64,000 nucleotides of DNA from Arthrobacter liuii (GTDB lineage Bacteria > Actinomycetota > Actinomycetes > Actinomycetales > Micrococcaceae): the NCBI RefSeq assembly GCF_014639275.1, contig NZ_BMFW01000017.1, positions 1 through 64,000 of the forward strand, read 5' to 3'. Positions 1 through 7,303 of this stretch are shown piece by piece (position 1 is the stretch's first letter; every line of letters starts with the position of its first letter). The notes beneath the pieces are model-generated. The model was not told the origin of the DNA. It made no database searches and was given only the letters and a program-made list of their open reading frames with translations. The position numbers and the translations under genes were made by a program.

Positions 1-242
1 CCGCGCAGCTGCATGTGGGTTTGGCGATCCATAACTACGGGATCCAGGAATACATGCAGCACTCGGACAAGACCAACGAGGTCTTCGAGCAGTCCATGAC
101 CTTTGTGGACGGGTACCTGCACCCGGGTGACAAGCCGGGCATCGGCGTCGAATTCAACGAAGAAGCCGCCGCGGCCTTCCCGTACCAGCAGGCCTACCTG
201 CCCTACAACCGCCTGGTCGACGGCACCGTCCATGACTGGTAG
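1..242 (+). CDS. ManD/RspA-type sugar-acid dehydratase, C-terminal end (partial)
   Basis: The gene enters from before the window (reading frame from base 3) and ends with TAG at 240-242. The visible 79 residues match the C-terminus of the D-mannonate dehydratase / starvation-sensing RspA branch of the enolase superfamily: HVGLAIHNYGIQEYM, then DGYLHPGDKPGIGVEFNE, ending in YLPYNRLVDGTVHDW. Family members dehydrate sugar acids such as D-mannonate or D-gluconate. The catalytic barrel residues lie outside the window, so an active enzyme cannot be told from a low-activity RspA form. Confidence 0.85.
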   Translation, partial: AQLHVGLAIHNYGIQEYMQHSDKTNEVFEQSMTFVDGYLHPGDKPGIGVEFNEEAAAAFPYQQAYLPYNRLVDGTVHDW

Positions 243-641
243 GACTTATAGCCGCGACAGGTGACGCTGGCACGTCGACGCCCAGCGCCACCCGGTGTGG
301 GGATGGCGCAACGAACCAGATCTCGGCCTCCATGCTCATCCCACACCCCATCGAGACGGCCACTGCATCAGCAACATGATCCCGTCCCCTCGAAAAGCGT
401 GTCAACGCTCGATAAAGGCGACTCGCTGCCCGCAAGGGGGTCCCCGTGCGTGCGCAACGGAAGTCGGAGACGACCGCCGCGACTATCGTTGCCGCCATCG
501 TCGGGGTACGTCCCCAGCCAGTACTCCATGTTTGTTGAAGTTTGCGGGGTTCTGTACGAAGTGATTGCGAGCTACATACACTGTCCGGTGAAGGCGCGCG
601 CATCGCCATCGCCGCTGATTCATGAATGAAGGGAGTCCGGC
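243..641. other. Intergenic stretch, no gene seen
   Basis: No convincing coding frame was found in these 399 bases. An imperfect inverted repeat (GGTGTGGGGATG at 294-305 and CATCCCACACC at 337-347, one bulged G) lies about 50 bases after the dehydratase stop and could be a weak transcription end. No good promoter was recognised before the EthD gene. Confidence 0.3.
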
Positions 642-944
642 ATGTTCTGTGCATCCGTCGTCTACCCACTCGACGCTGAAAACTTCGACGTCGACTACTT
701 CGCCACGAAGCACGCTCCACTGTTCGCCGAGATGATGGGCGACAACTGCGTGCGATGGGAAGTGCATCAAGCGCTGACTGCACGGGGCGCGCCGCCCCCG
801 CAGTTCATTGCGGCTGCGTACTTCTGGGTGGAATCCGCAGAGCGATTCGGAGCGATGCTCGCCGAGCGGGGAGAGCAAATCTACGCAGACATCCGCAACT
901 TCAGCGGGACGCAGCCTGCTCGAGGTTGGGCAGAGGTTCTTTGA
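642..944 (+). CDS. EthD-family protein
   Basis: A 100-residue protein starting at ATG 642, preceded by a GAAGGGAG ribosome site. The layout fits the EthD family, dimeric alpha/beta-barrel proteins named after the ethyl tert-butyl ether cluster: an N-terminal strand (MFCASVVYPL), then FDVDYFATKHAPLF, where the Y-x(4)-H-x-P pattern is typical, and a C-terminal ARGWAEVL. Family members accompany various degradation pathways, often with unknown chemistry. It stands alone here, so no substrate can be inferred. Confidence 0.7.
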   Translation: MFCASVVYPLDAENFDVDYFATKHAPLFAEMMGDNCVRWEVHQALTARGAPPPQFIAAAYFWVESAERFGAMLAERGEQIYADIRNFSGTQPARGWAEVL

Positions 945-1174
945 CAGCAGCGTTTGAGCGCGCACGAGCCTCAGGGGCTCACAGTGGGCGACGAATAACC
1001 GCGAAGAATGGGTGTCGCCGGTGCCTGAGCTCAACTGGACACTTTGCCAACGGCGTCAAGTGCTGCCGCCGGGCCGTTTGGTTTAGGACCATGCGCGGGC
1101 TGCCTGAGAGTCGACCGGTCTGCGCTCCTGCGCGTGCCGTCATCCATAGGCCGCACAGTTAGGGGGAAGCTGCG

Positions 1175-1642
1175 GTGGTCAGACCCGAAAGGCTCCCGAG
1201 GGGCAGGAAGGGCAGCGCCCCGTCGTGGTGGATGCCATGGCCGGTCGTTGCCCTGGTCGTGGTCACGGTCGCCAACTATGTGTGGCAGGTCCCCTATTAC
1301 CTGCACTTCTACGGCCGTTTCGGCACCAGCCCCGGCGGCCTGACGGTCCCGCTGCTGTTGACCTTTCTCTGGTTCCTGCTGGCCACCGTTCTTCTGGTGA
1401 CCCGGCGCCGGGGCGGGGTTCCGGTGATGGCATCGTTCCTGGTGGTCGAGGCGCTCTTCTACCTCGTGCACAACCTCTCCGGCGCCGCAGGGCGTGATCT
1501 TCCCGCCGGCGACGTCGTGCTCCTCGTCGCCTCATTGCTGGGCTACGTCAACACCGTGGCCGCAGTCTTCTTCCTGGGGTGGCTGTTCGTCACCCGCCGA
1601 CAGAGCCGGTCAGGCGATCGACGCACCATCAGCAGCCGCTGA
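1175..1642 (+). CDS. Hypothetical four-helix membrane protein
   Basis: A 155-residue protein with a GTG start at 1175 behind an AGGGGGAAG ribosome site. After a basic N-terminus (about 20 residues) there are four hydrophobic segments at roughly residues 19-45, 58-78, 82-100 and 112-137, then a basic cytoplasmic-type tail. I do not recognise a family; the aromatic-rich first loop (YVWQVPYYLHFYGRF) is the most distinctive part. It probably sits in the cytoplasmic membrane. It may be co-transcribed with the TfoX-like gene 68 bases downstream. Confidence 0.6.
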   Translation: MVRPERLPRGRKGSAPSWWMPWPVVALVVVTVANYVWQVPYYLHFYGRFGTSPGGLTVPLLLTFLWFLLATVLLVTRRRGGVPVMASFLVVEALFYLVHNLSGAAGRDLPAGDVVLLVASLLGYVNTVAAVFFLGWLFVTRRQSRSGDRRTISSR

Positions 1643-1710
1643 GGACGGGCCGGCCCGTCCGGGCCAGGGTCGGGGTTGTCCTCTTCGCTCCCGGGAGCGA
1701 AGATGTTCCC

Positions 1711-2043
1711 ATGCTGCCCGAGGAGCGTTTCAACATGCTGGTGGGTGAATTTGCTTCCAGTCCTGGCGTCAGCGTCCCGGGTGAACCCGGAGGGCGCGGG
1801 TTCGGGTCGTCCGCGCTGAAGGTCAACGGCTCGATTTTCGCCATGATCTCCGGCGGCAAGCTGGTGTTGAAGCTGCCTCATGCCCGTGTCGACACGCTCA
1901 TGCGGGCCGGAGCCGGCACGCCCTTCGATGCCGGAAAGGGCCGCCCGATGAAGGAATGGCTCACCGTCACCGCCGACGACAACGAGTCCTGGCTGGCACT
2001 GGCCCGGGAGGCCCTGGACTTCGTGGGGTCCACTCACCAGTGA
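1711..2043 (+). CDS. TfoX/YjbR (MmcQ)-like small protein
   Basis: The start is taken at ATG 1711 (MLPEERFNML), giving 110 residues, because the reading frame upstream has low-complexity, non-family sequence. The core FGSSALKVNGSIFAMISG, followed by KLVLKLPHARVDTL and GRPMKEWL, matches the TfoX N-terminal/MmcQ-YjbR fold, in which a small beta sheet packs on helices. These proteins are widespread in soil actinobacteria; their role is unknown despite the competence-related name of TfoX. A purine-rich GGGAGCGAAG about 10 bases upstream may serve as the ribosome site. Confidence 0.6.
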   Translation: MLPEERFNMLVGEFASSPGVSVPGEPGGRGFGSSALKVNGSIFAMISGGKLVLKLPHARVDTLMRAGAGTPFDAGKGRPMKEWLTVTADDNESWLALAREALDFVGSTHQ

Positions 2044-2163
2044 CCTGCGCCGCCAATGACATCGGTGCCCGGAAACGCCCCGGCGACCTGTCGCCCGGCC
2101 CACCCGGCCGAATCCGTGGATGACCGCTCCCCACCGGAGTCCCGGACGGCTAGTGTCGGCATT

Positions 2164-2306
2164 ATGTAGTTCGTGGTCTTCTACGCAGCCAAAGGTGCCT
2201 CCCGCCTGCGCGAGGTCTACCCGCGCCATCACGCCTACGTCGAACAATTCGCCCGGGACGGCGGCCTGCTGGCCATCGGGACCTTCGACGATCCAGTCAC
2301 CGGTGG
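2164..2306 (+). pseudogene. Truncated YciI-like half gene
   Basis: The frame starting at ATG 2164 meets TAG as its second codon, then continues as FVVFYAAKGASRLREVYP and on through HHAYVEQFARDGGLLAIG to FDDPVTGG, the first half of a YCII-domain protein. Homology stops near 2306, exactly where the convergent complete YciI gene on the other strand ends; the remaining frame is antisense of that gene. It lacks the second half of the domain and a usable ATG, so I read it as a decayed gene cut by a deletion. A GTG at 2173 could still start a short peptide. Confidence 0.55.
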
Positions 2307-2636
2307 TCAGCCGAAGATGTTCGCCCATTCCCGGATGTGCCACTCCTCGACGAGCCCGGCACGGACGAAGGGGTCATTTTCCGCGTAATGTTGCGCCTCG
2401 TCAGGGGAGACGAGCACGCCCATGGTGCGGACCGCCTCGCCGGGCCGGTCAAGGAACGCGCCGGCCATGAGAAGCAGGCCTTCGCGGTGCAGCCGTTTGG
2501 ACGTTGCGACGTGTTCAGCCAGTTGCTCCGGGGCCTCGCGCTGTATGTCGGGGAAGGACTGGAAGCGGGTGGTCATGAAGACCACATAGAACCGGGGGAC
2601 TCCGTCGATTTGGAGCGGGCCCGCGCCGTTTGTCAT
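2307..2636 (-). CDS. YciI family protein
   Basis: A 109-residue single-domain YCII protein (dimeric ferredoxin-like fold; a conserved His/Asp pair is thought to form the active site). Visible features are YVVFMTTRFQSFPDIQREA, then EHVATSKRLHREGLLLMAGA and a C-terminal FVRAGLVEEWHIREW. It begins with ATG at 2636, overlapping the stop of the upstream NTF2-like gene as ATGA, so the two are translationally coupled; a GGAGG site lies just upstream. The substrate is unknown; related proteins occur in aromatic and stress pathways. Confidence 0.75.
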   Translation of the reverse strand: MTNGAGPLQIDGVPRFYVVFMTTRFQSFPDIQREAPEQLAEHVATSKRLHREGLLLMAGAFLDRPGEAVRTMGVLVSPDEAQHYAENDPFVRAGLVEEWHIREWANIFG

Positions 2637-3019
2637 GCCGGGACCTCCGTGGTGGTGTCAGTGCTTGAGGGAGCGAAGGAGGGCCTGTCGAAGATGAGGA
2701 CGGTGCGGTTGATTTTGCCCCCGGCCACGATGAAGTGCTCGGCGGTGGGCGCATGGGTGGTTGCGGGGGTGTGCGGGTAGTACACGAGTACCGCAGTGGT
2801 GTCGTCGCCGAAGGCTGCGATGGTTTCGACGCCCGTGAGCTGCTGCATAAAGCCGCCGAGGAATGCGCGGTAGGAGGCGGCCCCGTTAATGGCCCCGCTG
2901 GGGGCCTCCGTGGCGATCTCCTCGGCGATGTAGCCCATCGCCCGGTCCAGATCGTGTCCGGTCCAGGCCGAGTGGTAGGCAAGTGCGATGGAGAGCGGGG
3001 AGGGTTCGGTCGAAGGCAT
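2633..3019 (-). CDS. SnoaL/NTF2-like protein
   Basis: A 128-residue protein of the NTF2-like superfamily (cone-shaped alpha+beta barrel, SnoaL/limonene epoxide hydrolase type). The N-terminal helix IALAYHSAWTGHDLDRAM is followed by YIAEEIATEAPSGAINGAA and the strand-rich part with AEHFIVAGGKINRTVLIFD. The start ATG at 3019 has a strong AAGGAGGAACAG site. It forms an ATGA-coupled pair with the YciI gene; both families bind small hydrophobic ligands, so they may act on one metabolite, but this is inference. Confidence 0.7.
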   Translation of the reverse strand: MPSTEPSPLSIALAYHSAWTGHDLDRAMGYIAEEIATEAPSGAINGAASYRAFLGGFMQQLTGVETIAAFGDDTTAVLVYYPHTPATTHAPTAEHFIVAGGKINRTVLIFDRPSFAPSSTDTTTEVPA

Positions 3020-3122
3020 CTGTTCCTCCTTGCGGTGTGCACCAGACCAGGTGGTGGATTCCAGCGGGCGCGTCGCGGCGGCACTGAAGGGGAGTCTATC
3101 GAGATTTGGCCACGACAGAAAC

Positions 3123-3143
3123 CTCTTATTTCTGTACTAAGAG
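3123..3143. promoter_or_regulatory. Inverted repeat upstream of the SnoaL-YciI pair
   Basis: CTCTTA and TAAGAG are separated by nine bases, about 100 bases before the SnoaL start on the minus strand. The stretch is A/T-rich compared with its surroundings, so it could be an operator or part of the promoter. The arms are only six bases, so chance is possible. Confidence 0.3.
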
Positions 3144-3319
3144 AGAGGCAACGTCCAAATCCGAGAAGGCCCCGTGACCGGACAGTCCGCCCTGAAATGT
3201 CAACCTGATTCAGGACCGGTGTGACGGCTTGAATCGGGACCACTAAGGTTCCAAGCCCAGCGCTAACGTTGGCGTTCGTTGTTTGAAACTACGTTGCCCG
3301 TTCCCCATAGGGTGTTGTC

Positions 3320-3735
3320 ATGACTGAGCGATATTTTTCTCCGCCGGCGCGGACAGGGTTGATCGTGCCCGCGTGCACCTGTGGCTCAGCGAGCAGTCCT
3401 ACTGGGCGCAAGGTCGGCTTCGTGAAAAGCAAGATGCAGCTTTTGACGCCTCCCGGAACTACGGAGTGTACGACATCGAGACTGGAGAGCGGGTAGCTTA
3501 CGGTCGCGTCGTCACTGACGGAGTTACGTTCGCTTGGCTTTGCGACGTGTTCGTTACGACCGAAGCCCGCGGTCACGGCATCGGCAAGATGCTCGCCGCA
3601 GGTGTAATGGCGGACCTGGAACCTCTGGGCCTGAAGCGGATTCTGCTTTCAACGGCAGATGCTCACGGGCTTTATGCCCAATATGGCTTCACAGAACTGG
3701 CTGAGCCATCAAGAATGATGGCCCGTGTCCGTTGA
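3320..3735 (+). pseudogene. GNAT N-acetyltransferase with a frameshift near its start
   Basis: From ATG 3320 the frame reads MTERYFS, the usual beginning of small GNAT enzymes that continue to a VHLWLSEQSYWA motif. That motif lies in another frame (from 3341 on: AGADRVDRARVHLWLSEQSY). Adding one T to the five-T run at 3334-3338 joins the two frames. The rest is intact: the acetyl-CoA loop EARGHGIGKML and the C-terminal YAQYGFTEL with the conserved Tyr. Either the gene is broken, the base call is wrong, ribosomes slip on the T run, or translation starts at GTG 3373 (120 residues). The substrate is unknown. Confidence 0.65.
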
Positions 3736-3786
3736 CCGATCCATTACCGGACGGAGACACAGAGGATGCTGTCGCCCGGGCAGAAC

Positions 3787-4488
3787 CTAGACGATGACTC
3801 CGTCGTTGACTTGTAAGCGCCCGGAACGGCGAGGGATTCCCCGGGCCCAGTATGCGATCAGGAGTCCGACCGTGGCGGCTCCGCCGGCGTGCATCCGGGG
3901 GGAGGACCATGCACCTTCCGGAGTGGGAATCGCCAATGCCACGACGACGGTGACGACTCCCAGGAGAACCTCCGCTGTAGCCTGCAGTGGCCGGCCCCGG
4001 TATTCAGGGTAGGCCAGTCGGATGCAGGGGATCACCGGCAGCAAGAACAGGCCGAAGCTGGGGAATGGGTAGATGGCATTGAACGTGAAAATGACCAGTC
4101 CCAGCGCCAGCAGGCCGATGAACTTCAGCAGCTGACCAGCCCTAAGCGGGTTCTCCGGCGTCCACCGGCTCAGCAGCAGGCCCCACGCCGGAAGTCCCAG
4201 CAACCAGCCGCCGGCCCAGAAGCCTAGGTCCATCAGCGCCAGGACAACGAGCAGGGCACCGGGCATCAGGAACGCCGCGGCCTGTCGGAGCGGTGGGAGC
4301 TTCCCGGTCGGGACGAATATGCACGTCCCTACCAGGAAATACGCTCCCGCATACCAGGGCAGCAGCTGGATCACCGGTACTTGGGACAGTCCAAAAACCA
4401 GCAGCGCCAGCGAGACGGCCATCACGCACACCGAAGCGAACACCCACGGCCGGCGGACTACGTTCGGTGTGGCATCCCCCAATGTCAT
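3787..4488 (-). CDS. Hypothetical polytopic membrane protein
   Basis: A 233-residue protein with about seven predicted transmembrane segments (near residues 16-33, 42-60, 71-88, 91-107, 121-137, 140-156 and 174-190, plus a weak one near 207-218). No catalytic motif is visible and I do not recognise the family. The start is ATG 4488. The next minus-strand gene upstream (4498-4800) is also a membrane protein, only nine bases away, so the two are probably one transcript and may act together. Confidence 0.55.
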   Translation of the reverse strand: MTLGDATPNVVRRPWVFASVCVMAVSLALLVFGLSQVPVIQLLPWYAGAYFLVGTCIFVPTGKLPPLRQAAAFLMPGALLVVLALMDLGFWAGGWLLGLPAWGLLLSRWTPENPLRAGQLLKFIGLLALGLVIFTFNAIYPFPSFGLFLLPVIPCIRLAYPEYRGRPLQATAEVLLGVVTVVVALAIPTPEGAWSSPRMHAGGAATVGLLIAYWARGIPRRSGRLQVNDGVIV

Positions 4489-4497
4489 GGACGCACT

Positions 4498-4800
4498 CTA
4501 CCGGTGTGCCGCACTCGTTTCCGCACCTCCAGGATTAGGACAGTTGCCAGCCACGCAGTACGGCACGAATGATACGAAGAAGATGAGGATAGCCGTGTCG
4601 GCTGCTGCCCGGTACTCGTAGTAACTGGGGTGACCGAATGCTATGTCTCCCCTGAGCAAGGGGTAAAGCACCCCGGCCAAGTAGGCCAAGGCACCTATAC
4701 ATGGGAGTAGCAGAAGTCCATAGATCGCCCTTAGGCGCTTAGCGGAGCGCTTGTACTGGCCATATTGCTTCTCCCATTCCGTCCGATTCACGAACCCCAC
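4498..4800 (-). CDS. Hypothetical two-helix membrane protein
   Basis: A 100-residue protein with a charged N-terminus (WEKQYGQYKRSAKRLRAI), one hydrophobic segment at about residues 27-49 and a second at about 69-86. The start is probably GTG 4800, with an alternative GTG nine bases later; the ribosome site is weak. Base composition is a little less G/C-rich than the neighbours. It is followed nine bases later by another membrane protein gene. No family recognised. Confidence 0.5.
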   Translation of the reverse strand: MGFVNRTEWEKQYGQYKRSAKRLRAIYGLLLLPCIGALAYLAGVLYPLLRGDIAFGHPSYYEYRAAADTAILIFFVSFVPYCVAGNCPNPGGAETSAAHR

Positions 4801-4868
4801 AGCCTGCCGTAAACCCCTTGTTCAGGCTGCGAATTGCGTTCCTCGGGGACCAGGAACGCCGGCGGGCC

Positions 4869-5336
4869 CTACTCTGCCGCGCCCCACAGGGCTTTTCGGA
4901 GCAGCCGCTTCAACTCCTGCGACTCCTCGCCCGACAGGACTGCCAGCTGATCCAGTTCGGCTGAGTCCATTGCCGCCCGGGCCTTGGTGTGCATCCTGCG
5001 CCCCTCTGCCGTCGAGACGATGATCTTCGCCCGCCGGTCCTGCTTTCCCTGCGCACGCTCCACGAGGCCGCGGCGTTCCAGGTCGTCCACCAGCGTGACC
5101 ACCTGGCTGGGGTCCAGGCTCAGGAAGTCCGCCAGTTCGCGCTGCGTCGGCTCCAGCCCGCTGCACGCCAATGTCAGGATGGAGAATGAGCGTTCGCGCA
5201 GGCCAAAATCAGCGAGGGCGCGGTTGTTCAGTACCGATCCCGCGGCATGCAGCTTGGCCAGCAGAAGGCCCACATCACTGCCGATCCTGGCGGCCGCAAG
5301 GCGCGGTGTCTGAACGTCTGTGCCCAAGGTGGCCAT
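4869..5336 (-). CDS. MarR-family regulator, CouR-like by context
   Basis: A 155-residue MarR-type winged-helix regulator: N-terminal dimerisation helix, then the reading head around TQRELADFLSLDPSQVVTLV and the wing with KQDRRAKIIVSTAEGRR. The start is set at ATG 5336, which has a CGGAGTTGTG ribosome site; the longer frame has no such site. It diverges from an operon like the cou genes of Rhodococcus jostii RHA1, where CouR is a MarR repressor released by p-coumaroyl-CoA. By context this protein probably represses the operon and itself through the dyad at 5376-5398. The effector is inferred, not shown. Confidence 0.8.
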   Translation of the reverse strand: MATLGTDVQTPRLAAARIGSDVGLLLAKLHAAGSVLNNRALADFGLRERSFSILTLACSGLEPTQRELADFLSLDPSQVVTLVDDLERRGLVERAQGKQDRRAKIIVSTAEGRRMHTKARAAMDSAELDQLAVLSGEESQELKRLLRKALWGAAE

Positions 5337-5360
5337 CACAACTCCGGTACTGGTAAAAAA

Positions 5361-5398
5361 CAATCGTTGACTTTTTCAATGATCCGTATTTTCATTGA
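5361..5398. promoter_or_regulatory. Divergent promoter region with MarR-type operator
   Basis: The intergenic region holds a perfect seven-base dyad, TCAATGA-N9-TCATTGA (5376-5398), and a nine-base palindrome CAATCGTTG (5361-5369) beside it. A -35-like TTGACT (5367-5372) points toward the catabolic operon and lies inside the dyad region; a matching -10 is weak (TATTTT at 14 bases or TTTCAT at 17). This is the expected place and symmetry for the MarR protein encoded next door. Confidence 0.6.
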
Positions 5399-5470
5399 TT
5401 CCAACAAGGATCTCACACCGCAGTGGGACCACCCCACCGGCCTCGGCCGGCGCATGCAAAGGAGCAGGCC

Positions 5471-6409
5471 ATGAGCTTGAACGGCAAGGTTGCAATCGTC
5501 ACCGGCAGCGGGCAGGGCCTTGGCCTTGCCTACGCAAGGGAACTCGCCCGCAAGGGTGCCGCCGTCGTCATCAACGACGTGAACGCAGACACCGCAGCGC
5601 AGGCCGTCGCGCAGATCGAGGCCGACGGCGGCCGCGCCACCGCCGTGGTGGTTCCGGTAGGCTCCACCGACGCCGCCAAGGCCCTGGTGGCCGGAGCCGT
5701 GGACACCTTCGGCGGCTTGGACATCCTGGTCACCAATGCCGGGATCCTGCGGGACAAGTCCCTGTTGAAGATGACGGACGAGGACTTCGACCTGGTGATC
5801 AACGTCCACCTCAAGGGCACCTTCACCTGCGTCCGCGAGGCATACGCCTACTTCAAGGAAAACAACGTCCAGGGCCGCATCATCACCATTGGTTCCCCCA
5901 CGGGCCAGCGCGGCAACTTCGGCCAGACCAACTACGCCGCCGCCAAGGCCGGCATCGTGGGCATGGTCCGCACCTGGGCGCTGGAAATGAAGAAGGCCGG
6001 CGTGACGGTCAACAGCGTCATTCCCGTGGCCGCAACCGCCATGACCAAGACCGTCCCGTACTTCCAGAAGGCAGTGGAAGCGGACGAGCGCGGCGAGGCC
6101 ATGCCGTCCTTCTTCCGCCACGACCTTGGCTTTGGAACGGCCGACGACGTCTCCGGACTGGTTGCCTTCCTCGCCTCCGACGAAGCCGCCAACATCACCG
6201 GCCAGGCCATCGGAGCCGGCGGTGACCGGCTGCAGGTGTGGACCCACCCCGAAGCGGCCACCACCGAATACCGGGAGGGCGGCTGGAGCTATGAGGCGTT
6301 GCAGGAAAACGCCGGCCACCTGTTCAGCAAGGAAACCCTGCAGGGCTACGGCGAGGAATTCCTGCCACTGCCTGAGGAGCTGCAGCCCGAGCCTGTCGAG
6401 GCCCGCTGA
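5471..6409 (+). CDS. Short-chain dehydrogenase, CouN-like (beta-hydroxyacyl-CoA dehydrogenase)
   Basis: A 312-residue SDR from ATG 5471 (ribosome site GGAGCAGGCC). The NAD-binding TGSGQGLG is at residues 11-18, VTNAGI follows, and the Ser-Tyr-Lys centre lies in ITIGSPTG and NYAAAKAGIVG. It is longer than classical SDRs (about 250) and resembles the (3R)-hydroxyacyl-CoA dehydrogenase part of MFE-2 enzymes, with a C-terminal extension. It is the first gene of the operon, and in the cou pathway this step oxidises the beta-hydroxyacyl-CoA to the beta-keto thioester. The next gene starts two bases after its stop, so they are coupled. Confidence 0.8.
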   Translation: MSLNGKVAIVTGSGQGLGLAYARELARKGAAVVINDVNADTAAQAVAQIEADGGRATAVVVPVGSTDAAKALVAGAVDTFGGLDILVTNAGILRDKSLLKMTDEDFDLVINVHLKGTFTCVREAYAYFKENNVQGRIITIGSPTGQRGNFGQTNYAAAKAGIVGMVRTWALEMKKAGVTVNSVIPVAATAMTKTVPYFQKAVEADERGEAMPSFFRHDLGFGTADDVSGLVAFLASDEAANITGQAIGAGGDRLQVWTHPEAATTEYREGGWSYEALQENAGHLFSKETLQGYGEEFLPLPEELQPEPVEAR

Positions 6410-6411
6410 CC

Positions 6412-7302
6412 ATGGCCGACCGTTACGAACTGGCAATCGACCCGGCGAAACTCGACGCCATCGACATGCACGTCCACCTCGAGGTGGACAGCTGCGGCCA
6501 CGGCTCCCTTCCGGAGGAACTGACCGAAGCCTCGGCCAAATACTTCAAGGCCGAGGACCGCACTCCCTCCCTGGACCGGATCGCCGACATCTACCGCGAA
6601 CTGAACATGGCCGCCGTCGTCTTCACCGTGGACGCCCGCACCCAGCTCAAGCACGAGCCCAACAGCATCCCGGAGCTCATCGCGGGCGCTGCCCGGAACA
6701 ACGACGTCCTGATCCCGTTCGGCAGCGTGGACCCGCGCACCGGCGAGGACGCGATCGCCGGAGCCAAGCACCAGGCCATCGAACTGGGAGCCCGCGGCTT
6801 CAAGTTCCACCCCTCCCTGCAAGGCTTCGACCCGTCCAACGAACGCTTCTACCCGCTCTGGGAGACGCTTCAGGAACTGGGGCTGCCAGCCATCTTCCAT
6901 ACCGGCCAGAACGGCATGGGCGCAGGCCTCCCGGGGGGCTACGGCATCAAGCTGGCCTACTCCAACCCGTTGCTGCTCGACGCCGTGGCCGCAGACTTCC
7001 CCGGCCTGCAAATCATCATGGCCCACCCCTCCGTGCCGTGGCAGGACGAGGCCAACTCCATCGCCACCCACAAGGCCAACGTCTTCATCGACCTCTCCGG
7101 CTGGTCACCCAAGTACTTCCCGGAGTCCCTGGTGAAGGCCTCCAACTCCTACCTGCAGGACAAAGTGCTGTTCGGCACCGACTTCCCGCTCATCACCCCG
7201 CAGAAGTGGCTGGGCGCCTTCGCCGACCTGCCGCTGAAGGACGAGGTCCGGCCGAAGATCCTCAAGGACAACGCGGTCCGCCTCCTTGGGCTGGGGGCCT
7301 GA
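6412..7302 (+). CDS. couO: CouO-like amidohydrolase (aryl-beta-ketoacyl-CoA hydrolase)
   Basis: A 296-residue amidohydrolase-2 family TIM-barrel protein. The metal motif HVH is at residues 20-22, HTGQNG and IMAHPSVPW supply further ligand positions, and VLFGTDFPL places an Asp at residue 257. CouO of Rhodococcus jostii RHA1 also has its predicted metal ligand at Asp257, and a D257N variant fails to complement a couO mutant (known from the literature on that pathway). CouO replaces beta-ketothiolase and thioesterase by splitting the hydroxyphenyl-beta-ketoacyl-CoA to the benzoate. The operon partners (SDR, MaoC, ligase, MarR) agree. Exact ring substitution pattern is inferred. Confidence 0.85.
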   Translation: MADRYELAIDPAKLDAIDMHVHLEVDSCGHGSLPEELTEASAKYFKAEDRTPSLDRIADIYRELNMAAVVFTVDARTQLKHEPNSIPELIAGAARNNDVLIPFGSVDPRTGEDAIAGAKHQAIELGARGFKFHPSLQGFDPSNERFYPLWETLQELGLPAIFHTGQNGMGAGLPGGYGIKLAYSNPLLLDAVAADFPGLQIIMAHPSVPWQDEANSIATHKANVFIDLSGWSPKYFPESLVKASNSYLQDKVLFGTDFPLITPQKWLGAFADLPLKDEVRPKILKDNAVRLLGLGA

Positions 7303-7303
7303 G

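Noticed and set aside
535..580. Promoter before the EthD gene (TTGAAG and TACATA)
   Set aside because: The two boxes are more than 30 bases apart, too far for a sigma-70 promoter, and no alternative pair fits.
5336..6436. 366-codon minus-strand frame across the SDR gene
   Set aside because: It is antisense of a well-supported SDR, with low-complexity Gly/Val/His content and no family resemblance.
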